DNA of 24,457 nt from CAZFBR01 sp035353495 [NCBI: uncultured bacterium] (GTDB lineage: Bacteria > DAOPZR01). Within the stretch, counting starts at the first letter, position 1. Each line of letters starts with the position of its first letter. The stretch spans positions 1 to 24,457 of the forward strand of contig CAZFBR010000021.1 of the NCBI GenBank assembly GCA_964517215.1. Reading direction: 5' to 3'. The position numbers and the translations under genes are program-made. This document shows, in pieces, positions 15,951 to 21,644 of the stretch. The notes beneath the pieces were generated by a model. The model saw only the letters and a list, made by a program, of their open reading frames with translations, made no database searches and had not been told where the DNA came from.

Positions 15951-16031
15951 ATGATGCATAATGCATGTGCCAGCGGATTGGTCGCGTTGCCACCCGAATG
16001 CCCGGACGGGCAACCGCCGGCGGTTTTGTGA
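15951..16031 (+). CDS. Candidate leaderless upstream ORF (26 aa) before the kinase
   Basis: ATG 15951 sits at the predicted +1 of the promoter. The frame (M-M-H-N-A-C-A-S...) ends at TGA 16029-16031, which overlaps a GTG (16028-16030) in the kinase frame as GTGA. It could be a leader peptide that couples kinase translation. No SD or homology supports it; the evidence is position only. Confidence 0.3.
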   Translation: MMHNACASGLVALPPECPDGQPPAVL

Positions 16032-17842
16032 CCGACACTCCGATGCCGCCGCCCGCCAAGGGCCGGTTGCCCCTGCGCCGTTCGCTCTCCTACAAGATCA
16101 CCCTTTCCGTGCTGGCGGTCTTTATCCTACTGCTCGTCGCCCTGGGATTCCTTGCCGCACGCATCCTGGAAAGCAGCTTTGACGATTTCGAGCAGCAGGC
16201 GCTGGCGGCCCAGTTCGACCGGGTTACCCTGCTGCTGGATGAACAGCGGCGGTCATTGCTCAATTCGGCCACGGATTATGCCCATTGGGATGACACCTAT
16301 GACTATCTCAACGGCACCGGCGCCGCCGACTATGTTAATGCCAACTACACCATTGAAACCTTCAACAACATCGACATTGATGTCGTCGCGCTGCTCGATC
16401 GCGACCGGCGCATCGTATTTGCCGGCTCACGACTGCCGCCGTCAGGCGATCCGCTCGACACTGCCGGGCTGAGCGCCACCGGGCTGTTCACCATCCGCCC
16501 GGCCTGGCGTGAGATCCTCGCCACTGCCGCCTTCGGGCAGCCGGCACTCCCCGGGGACGTCCAGCACGGCTTCATCGAAGTCGGCGGGCGCATGTACCTC
16601 GCCGGCGCGGTGGCCATCCTGCGCACGGATCGCAGCGGCACCAGTCCCGGCTACCTGGTCATGGCGCGGGCCATTGAAGGCGCGCGGCTGGACCGGTTCA
16701 GCACCGTCACCGGATGCCGGCTGTCGCTGCACAGCGTGGCGCTGCCCGGCGCCGACAGCCGTCCCGTGGTCATCCAGGCGGACGGCAGCATGCGCATGCA
16801 GCGCGACCTGCCCGGCCTCGACAGACGCGTCGTCCGCCTCACCGTCAGTGCGGCACCCGCCCTCAACGCCCAGCGCGCCACCACCCGCACGCTGCTGATC
16901 GTCAGTGTCGCCGCGGTCGGCATTGTTTGCCTGCTGCTGTTCTTTGCCCTGCTCTACCGGCAGGTGCACCGGCGGGTATCCGCCCTGGCGCAGCGCACGG
17001 CCGCCATCCAGCAGAATCGGGCGCTGCGCCTGCCGGTGGCTGTCGCCGACGGCGACGAAATCGATCAGTTGGCCGCAGCCACCAACATCCTGCTGGACGA
17101 TCTCACCGCCAGCGAAGATCAGCTGCGTGCCGCCAAGGATGCCGCAGAAGCCGCCGCCGAAGTCAAGGGCCGCTTTGTCTCCATCGTCTCCCACGAACTG
17201 CGCACCCCCCTGACCGCAATCCATGGCGCCCTGAAACTGCTCGACCGCAAGGTCTACGGGCCGCTGCCCGACCAGGCCGCACAACTGGTGACTCTGGGCG
17301 TGCAGGACACCGAACGCCTGACCCGCCTGATCAGCAATGTGCTCGACTTCCAGCGCATCGATGCCAACCACTGGACCCCGTCCGCCGCGCCGCTGCCGCT
17401 GGCGGAACTGTTTGCCGCGGCCATGCTCCCGCTGGCCCAGCTCGCCCGCGACCGCCAGGTGACCTTTGCCCCGGCCGACACCGGCGTGCGCGTGCTGGCC
17501 GATCGCGATGCCGCCCTGCAGACCTTCACCAACCTCTTTACCAACGCCCTGAATTTCTCGCCGGCGGGCGGCAGCGTCGCCGTCACCGTCGAAACCGCCG
17601 CTACCGAAGCGGTGATCGGCATCGCCGACCAGGGACCGGGCATTCCCGAGGAATTTCAGCACAAGATGTTCGGCGCCTTCGAGCAGGCAGGCACCACGGG
17701 CAGCCGGACCCGGGGCGGTGCCGGTTTGGGGCTGGCCATCAGCCGCAAGCTGGTTGAGCGTATGCACGGCCGCATCTGGTTCACCTCAGCCGCCGGCACC
17801 GGCACCACCATGTACGTTGCCCTGCCGCTCGCCCCGCAATAA
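16028..17842 (+). CDS. CHASE4-HAMP-HisKA-HATPase sensor histidine kinase
   Basis: 604 residues from GTG 16028. Other possible starts are ATG 15965 (21 residues longer, odd sequence) and ATG 16043; I chose GTG because the upstream ORF stop overlaps it. TM1 lies at about 22-46. An extracytoplasmic CHASE4 domain follows (about 50-280) with its usual TDYAHWDDTYDYL near 82-94. TM2 lies at about 288-310, HAMP at about 311-362 with the central DGDEIDQLAAATN, a short coiled coil, then HisKA with the phospho-acceptor H389 in VSHELRTPLTAI. The ATPase domain has the N-box TNLFTNALNFSP (about 501-512), G1 DQGPGIP (about 534) and G2 GGAGLGLAISRKL (about 563). No attached receiver or output domain. It probably phosphorylates the CheY-like receiver encoded convergently at 18104-18481. 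Ligand unknown. Confidence 0.93.
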   Translation: MTDTPMPPPAKGRLPLRRSLSYKITLSVLAVFILLLVALGFLAARILESSFDDFEQQALAAQFDRVTLLLDEQRRSLLNSATDYAHWDDTYDYLNGTGAADYVNANYTIETFNNIDIDVVALLDRDRRIVFAGSRLPPSGDPLDTAGLSATGLFTIRPAWREILATAAFGQPALPGDVQHGFIEVGGRMYLAGAVAILRTDRSGTSPGYLVMARAIEGARLDRFSTVTGCRLSLHSVALPGADSRPVVIQADGSMRMQRDLPGLDRRVVRLTVSAAPALNAQRATTRTLLIVSVAAVGIVCLLLFFALLYRQVHRRVSALAQRTAAIQQNRALRLPVAVADGDEIDQLAAATNILLDDLTASEDQLRAAKDAAEAAAEVKGRFVSIVSHELRTPLTAIHGALKLLDRKVYGPLPDQAAQLVTLGVQDTERLTRLISNVLDFQRIDANHWTPSAAPLPLAELFAAAMLPLAQLARDRQVTFAPADTGVRVLADRDAALQTFTNLFTNALNFSPAGGSVAVTVETAATEAVIGIADQGPGIPEEFQHKMFGAFEQAGTTGSRTRGGAGLGLAISRKLVERMHGRIWFTSAAGTGTTMYVALPLAPQ

Positions 17843-17854
17843 ACCAGACAGCAG

Positions 17855-18046
17855 TCAGCTTACCGGCACGCAGCCGCGTGTTCCCGCAGGGACGCTGCCG
17901 CTCCCGGGAGCGATGCAGCGCCGGCAGTTTCCCACGCCTTTCGCTCCCGCAATGAACCGCGGACAGGCGGCACAGATGCGTTGCCGCTGCAATTGCCGTC
18001 GTGCTGCGTGCCCCGATCCCGGCCGAAGCACGGATGAGCGCCGCAT
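17855..18046 (-). CDS. Small Cys-rich ORF (possible zinc-ribbon peptide)
   Basis: 63 residues with Cys at 25, 28, 41, 44 and 59 (ICAACPRFIAG, then GNCRRC, final Cys four residues before the end). The double CxxC spacing and the ending with V-P-A-G-T-x-x-C resemble small zinc-binding proteins. It lies 57 nt downstream of the receiver gene on the same strand, in the 261-nt gap between receiver and kinase. No SD precedes ATG 18046, and the first 23 residues are Arg/Gln-rich. It may be real with a later start, a remnant, or chance in GC-rich DNA. Apart from this I see nothing in the gap (17843-18103), not even a clear terminator. Confidence 0.35.
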   Translation of the reverse strand: MRRSSVLRPGSGHAARRQLQRQRICAACPRFIAGAKGVGNCRRCIAPGSGSVPAGTRGCVPVS

Positions 18047-18103
18047 TGACGGATGAAAGTGCTGCTGTGGTTGCTGAAGACCCGAAGGTGTATGGCGGGC
18101 GGA

Positions 18104-18481
18104 TCAGTTGCCGTGTTCGATAATGTTCTGCAGTTCGTTGCCCAAGGTCATGGGATCGAATGGTTTTTGGATGACGCCGCGCGCGCCGCAGCTCTGACAG
18201 CGCGCCAGCACCCGCTCATCCAGCGATGCGGTGATAAAGACCACCGGGATTTCCGCCGTCACCGGGTCATCGCGCAGCGTCTGCATGACCGCAAAACCGT
18301 CAAGGTCCGGCATCTGCACATCCAGCAGCACCACCGAGGGCGCACCGGTCCTGGCCAGGGCCACGCCCTCAATGCCGCCGCCGGCTTCAATCACCTCGAA
18401 ACCGGCCACGTCCGCCAGCGCCAGCGTCATGATTCGGCGAATGGACGGTTCGTCGTCAACAACCAATACCCGCATGGTCAT
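18104..18481 (-). CDS. Stand-alone CheY-like response regulator receiver
   Basis: 125 residues, one receiver domain and nothing else. Acidic pocket D9-D10-E11, phospho-acceptor D54 (VVLLDVQMPDLDGF), T84 in VFITAS and K106 in VIQKPF are all in place. It therefore acts by protein-protein contact rather than DNA binding. ATG 18481 overlaps the TGA of a 15-codon upstream ORF (ATGA); ATG 18475 is an alternative two codons later. Neither has a good SD of its own, which suggests coupled translation. The gene is convergent with the CHASE4 kinase, the likely phosphodonor (inference from proximity). It contains a Cys pair (CQSC, 95-98) that is not usual for the family. Confidence 0.95.
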   Translation of the reverse strand: MTMRVLVVDDEPSIRRIMTLALADVAGFEVIEAGGGIEGVALARTGAPSVVLLDVQMPDLDGFAVMQTLRDDPVTAEIPVVFITASLDERVLARCQSCGARGVIQKPFDPMTLGNELQNIIEHGN

Positions 18482-18525
18482 CGTCCGTGGTTGCCCCCGC
18501 CCGGCATCGCCAGCGTTCCCGGCAT
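18478..18525 (-). CDS. Candidate 15-codon upstream ORF coupled to the receiver gene
   Basis: It starts at ATG 18525 with a good SD (GGAGG, 18539-18535, spacing 9), encodes MPGTLAMPGGGNHGR and stops at TGA 18480-18478. The stop overlaps the receiver's ATG as ATGA. It lies about 31 nt after the predicted transcription start. The best ribosome site upstream of the receiver belongs to this ORF. Confidence 0.4.
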   Translation of the reverse strand: MPGTLAMPGGGNHGR

Positions 18526-18562
18526 CGCCCTGTTCCTCCCGCCGCTTGTCCTGGTAAATTGC

Positions 18563-18591
18563 AACATACTATGCCGCCGCCGGCATGTCAA
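18563..18591 (-). promoter_or_regulatory. Predicted promoter of the response-regulator gene
   Basis: TTGACA (18591-18586), 17 bp, TATGTT (18568-18563) on the minus strand; start expected near 18556, about 75 nt before the receiver ATG. The perfect -35 box contains the TGA stop of uvsE (18590-18588). Confidence 0.6.
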
Positions 18592-19484
18592 CCGCGCACC
18601 AGGCGCGCGTCGCGCGCGGCCAGGCGCAGCGCCCGCAGTGCGCTCACTTCCTTGTCCTTGATCTCCAGCATCACATCGCAGTCATGCGGACGCGATGCCC
18701 GCAGGAAGGCGCGGAACGCCGCGTCGGTGAGGGTGGCCGCGTGCGCGCCCGGGCGCAGGCCGCGCGCCTGCTCGCTGTAATCCACCAGCGGAATACCATC
18801 CGCCCGTTTCCAGGTTGTGCGCACCGCCGCCAGCGCCTGCGCCACCGTCTGTGCCCCGCCGTGGCAGGCGTGATGGAACACGTCGAACAGCACCGGGACG
18901 CCCGTTGCCCGGCTGAGCTGCAGGCAGTCGTCAAGCCCGTACAGCCGCTCGTCATTTTCGATCACCAGCCGCCGCCGGATCGCCGGATCGAGCCGCGCAT
19001 ATTCGCGCGCAAACCGCGCCAAGGCCGCCGGCTTGTCGCCGTACACCCCGCCGACGTGGATCTGCAGTTTCGCCGATGCCGGCATCCCCATCAGGTCGAG
19101 TACTGCCGCGTGATAGCGCAGCTCCGCCACACTGCGCCCGACAATGGCCGGGTCCTGCGCATTCAGCAGCACGAACTGGTCCGGATGCATGGCCAGCCGC
19201 ATGCCCGCCGCCCGCGCCTGCCGGCCGAGCGCGGCAAATTCGTGCTGGAATTGCCGCTGCCAGTTCACCCGGCAGACGGGATGCGAGGCAAAAGGCACGA
19301 TATCCGATGAAATGCGGAAGTACAGCAGCCCGTGCTCGCGGTTAAACGCGAGAATCTGCGTCAGGCAGTCGAGATTGGCCGCAACGGTTTCGGTCAACCG
19401 GGCCGCGGAATATGATTTGAGAATGAACCGCGCGGTGCTGCGGCACGGCAGTGACCGGTTGATGCAGGGATAGCCGATGCGCAC
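18588..19484 (-). CDS. uvsE: UV damage endonuclease UvsE/UVDE
   Basis: 298 residues. Family motifs in order are the N-terminal RIGYPCIN, YFRISSDIVPFASHP (His68), RLAMHPDQFVLLN (His100), QIHVGGVYGDK (His143), LVIENDER (Glu176), VLFDVFHHACH (Asp201, His204) and VMLEIKDKE (Glu274). These are the metal ligands of the TIM-barrel that nicks DNA 5' to UV photoproducts and other lesions in an ATP-independent repair pathway. The start is GTG 19484, placed directly before the conserved R-I-G-Y-P. It begins 5 nt after the stop of the flavodoxin-like gene, so it is the last gene of a four-gene operon. Such enzymes are about 280-310 residues in bacteria, so it is complete. Confidence 0.96.
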   Translation of the reverse strand: MRIGYPCINRSLPCRSTARFILKSYSAARLTETVAANLDCLTQILAFNREHGLLYFRISSDIVPFASHPVCRVNWQRQFQHEFAALGRQARAAGMRLAMHPDQFVLLNAQDPAIVGRSVAELRYHAAVLDLMGMPASAKLQIHVGGVYGDKPAALARFAREYARLDPAIRRRLVIENDERLYGLDDCLQLSRATGVPVLFDVFHHACHGGAQTVAQALAAVRTTWKRADGIPLVDYSEQARGLRPGAHAATLTDAAFRAFLRASRPHDCDVMLEIKDKEVSALRALRLAARDARLVRG

Positions 19485-19489
19485 GCGGC

Positions 19490-20047
19490 TTAGCGCCCCG
19501 CTGCGGCCGCAATCCGGGTGTCGCTGCCCGGCACAGTCCCCGGCGCTGGCGGCAGACGGGCCATGATCGCCGCAACCTTGTCGCTGATTGCGGCCGGCTG
19601 CGAGGCCCCGGTGATCGCGTCGATGCGGCAGACCTGCGGCGGCATGTCGCCCTGTCCCGAGGTGGTGTGCAGGACGATGCGCTCCGGATGCTGCGCCGCC
19701 GCAATGAACGCCGCCACGTCCTTTTGCGCCGCATAGAACTCGATCGAACAGATCAGGATGATGGCGTCGTAGTCCGTCTCCTTCACGGTCGGGAGTGCGG
19801 TCACATCGATGATCTGGCTGGCAATTCCCTCCGCCTGCAACCGGGCCGCCAGCTGCCGGACCAGTTCCTGCTTGTAGTCACTCCCCTGGCTGCCGATGAG
19901 CATATGCCGCGTCGCATTCGCCACGGGCGCGCTCGCCGGCCGGATCACGCCCTGCGCATACTTCAGCCAGTACCCCGCACAGAACAGCACCACCCCGACC
20001 AGCAGCACCCCCGCAAACAACAGCACCTTTTTGCGCATGGTCATCAT
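19490..20047 (-). CDS. Membrane-anchored flavodoxin-like protein
   Basis: 185 residues from ATG 20047; ATG 20044 fits the SD (GAGGAG, 20055-20050) better with 5-nt spacing, and ATG 20038 is also possible. An N-terminal helix after M-R-K-K (VLLFAGVLLVGVVLFCAGYWL) is an uncleaved anchor. The rest has flavodoxin-like alternation: phosphate-loop-like LIGSQGSDYKQELVRQL, then DYDAIILICSIEFYAAQKD, ERIVLHTTSGQGDMP, and a final segment CRIDAITGASQPAAI. Family length and the FMN contacts are not certain, so binding of FMN is inference. It sits 67 nt after the TudS-DUF1722 gene and 5 nt before uvsE. Possible role: electron transfer or sensing at the membrane. Confidence 0.75.
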   Translation of the reverse strand: MMTMRKKVLLFAGVLLVGVVLFCAGYWLKYAQGVIRPASAPVANATRHMLIGSQGSDYKQELVRQLAARLQAEGIASQIIDVTALPTVKETDYDAIILICSIEFYAAQKDVAAFIAAAQHPERIVLHTTSGQGDMPPQVCRIDAITGASQPAAISDKVAAIMARLPPAPGTVPGSDTRIAAAAGR

Positions 20048-20114
20048 TTCTCCTCACACCGTCCGCAAGCAATCCGACCCGCGTCCGGAATTGGCTGCCG
20101 AGTATCCGCCAGCG

Positions 20115-21077
20115 TCACAGCGGGCGCCCTTTGCCTGAATCGGTGATGAGCATGAGCTGCTCGGGGTACGGCGCAAAGAACGTCTGGTCCGCAAGGTACG
20201 CAACCTCGAAGCGGACCACCAGCGCCGCCAGCAGCGCCGTCACCGCAGACAGCGGCAGCTTGCCCGTGCGGTACTTTTCCACCTGCGCGAGGAAATGCCG
20301 GCGTTCGGCTGCGCGCACCCGGTCAGTGACATGCCCGAAGGCATGCTGCAGCACATTGATCATCGCGGTCAGTCGGGCGGGATTGGCCAGCGCCCGGGCC
20401 AGGCCCGCGGCATATTCGTCCCACAGCGCAGGCAGCGGGCGCCTGGCCGGATTGGCGACGATCTTGCCGAGCAGGCGCATCTCCTTTTCGCTGTGCGCCA
20501 GCAGCAGCAGCTTGTGATCGGCATGGAACTTCACCAATGCGCGCATCGTCCCCGCCGCCCGCGCCGCGCGCAGCCGCGCCGACGCCCAGAGCCGGGTGAA
20601 ATAATGCTCGCGAATGCGGTAATTGCTCAGCCGCGCCTCGTCTTCGATTGCCAGATCCGGGAATGATTCCCGCGCCGCGCCGCCGAAGATGCCCCGCCCG
20701 CGCCCCAGCGCCGCCACCTTGCCGACGGACGGGTAGATCCGCACATCGCCCACCCCGCACGACGGTGATTTGCTTTTCAGCAGAAAACCGTCGAGGTCAT
20801 GCTGGTCGGCCATGAACGTCCGGCAGAATGCCAGCATGGCCGCGGTCGCATCGCGGCCCGTCGCGGGCTGCAGCACCTGCAGCATATTGCCCTGCTGCAC
20901 CAGCCGGATCGGTTCGCGCGGCACCCCGAGCCCGATTTCACATTCCGCGCAGACCGGCAGGAATTCCACCTGCTCTTTCAGCAACGCGACCACGGGATCA
21001 TTGATCATCTGCCCGTCATAGCGGCAGGCCGCGAACTCAAGGCATTTGCTCACCACCACCCGCGGACGGACGGTCAC
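20115..21077 (-). CDS. TudS (DUF523) - DUF1722 fusion protein
   Basis: 320 residues from GTG 21077, overlapping the lipoprotein stop as GTGA. The first half is DUF523/TudS-like: V-S-K-C12 with C18-R-Y-D-G, PVCAECEIGLGVPREP (C43, E45) and KSKSPSCG (C107). C12, C43 and C107 are the expected [4Fe-4S] ligands of 2-thiouracil desulfidases. The second half (about 150-320) is DUF1722: NYRIREHYFTRLWA, LVKFHADHKLLLLAHSEKEM and a helical tail. The fusion, also called the YbgA-like arrangement, is common and often sits near light or UV repair genes such as photolyase; here uvsE is in the same operon, in keeping with that. Known for TudS: removes sulfur from thiouracil. DUF1722 role unknown. Confidence 0.93.
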   Translation of the reverse strand: MTVRPRVVVSKCLEFAACRYDGQMINDPVVALLKEQVEFLPVCAECEIGLGVPREPIRLVQQGNMLQVLQPATGRDATAAMLAFCRTFMADQHDLDGFLLKSKSPSCGVGDVRIYPSVGKVAALGRGRGIFGGAARESFPDLAIEDEARLSNYRIREHYFTRLWASARLRAARAAGTMRALVKFHADHKLLLLAHSEKEMRLLGKIVANPARRPLPALWDEYAAGLARALANPARLTAMINVLQHAFGHVTDRVRAAERRHFLAQVEKYRTGKLPLSAVTALLAALVVRFEVAYLADQTFFAPYPEQLMLITDSGKGRPL

Positions 21078-21502
21078 GGCTCATCGCCCTCGTAATAACC
21101 GGCGGGATGCGCGTCCACCTCATGCCAGCTCAGCTCGTACATCACCCGCCGCTGCTGCATGCTCTTCAGCTTGTCGCCGTATGCGGTCAGCAGCGGGCGG
21201 GGACCCGAGACCGTCCAGGTGGCCACGGCACCGTTGGCATTGCAGTCGACATTTACCAGAATGTCGCCCAGCACCCATACCTGGTTGCCGAAACGCCCCA
21301 CTGCCGTGCGCAGGTTGATGACTTCGCCCCGTTCGCGGGCCGAGACAAACTTGGCGGTGATCACCATCGCCGCATTCCCGTCGGCGCCCGCATAGTAGAG
21401 CCGGTCGGCAACCAGCAGCTGTTCCCGCCCCGGCGTCAGGGAATTGGTCAGGGCACATCCCGACAGCAGCACCGTCAGCAGCAGCATGGTCAGCCAGCGC
21501 AT
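21074..21502 (-). CDS. Small lipoprotein, possibly lipocalin-like
   Basis: 142 residues with a lipoprotein signal: M-R-W then TMLLLTVLLSGC, lipid Cys16. The mature part is beta-rich (DRLYYAGADGNAAMVI, QVWVLGDILVNVDCNANG, AVATWTVSGPRPLLTAYG) and ends with a His/Glu/Tyr-rich stretch. I do not recognise the family. ATG 21502 has a strong SD (GGAGGT, 21513-21508, spacing 5) and a near-consensus promoter, so it is the first gene of the lipoprotein-TudS-flavodoxin-uvsE operon. Its stop overlaps the next start (GTGA). A role in the envelope is all that can be said. Confidence 0.82.
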   Translation of the reverse strand: MRWLTMLLLTVLLSGCALTNSLTPGREQLLVADRLYYAGADGNAAMVITAKFVSARERGEVINLRTAVGRFGNQVWVLGDILVNVDCNANGAVATWTVSGPRPLLTAYGDKLKSMQQRRVMYELSWHEVDAHPAGYYEGDEP

Positions 21503-21531
21503 TGCGCACCTCCTGATGATTGTTGTATTAT
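21502..21531 (+). promoter_or_regulatory. Weak candidate promoter of the second YfhO-like gene
   Basis: TTGCGC (21502-21507), 18 bp, TATTAT (21526-21531). The -10 box lies on the same bases as the minus-strand GATAAT, so the two promoters would compete. The -35 box is poor. No better plus-strand promoter is visible in 21503-21644. Confidence 0.3.
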
Positions 21532-21555
21532 CGGTTTTCCGGGCATGCCTGTCAA
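21527..21555 (-). promoter_or_regulatory. Strong predicted promoter of the lipoprotein-uvsE operon
   Basis: TTGACA (21555-21550), exactly 17 bp, GATAAT (21532-21527) on the minus strand, 11 of 12 consensus positions. Start near 21520, 18-nt leader with SD GGAGGT. No LexA-type operator (CTG-N10-CAG or GAAC-N4-GTTC) is seen around it. Confidence 0.8.
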
Positions 21556-21644
21556 CGGCGAGTATGCTAAACTCCGGTCATGGCCTCAGTCACGTTGTGC
21601 CCCGTTTTCCGTTATCTGCCGTCCGGCCGGACGGCCCGTTGACC

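Noticed and set aside
17899-17912. Perfect palindrome CGCTCCCGGGAGCG in the kinase-receiver gap
   Set aside because: No U-tract for a terminator and no second copy for an operator; common by chance in such GC-rich sequence.
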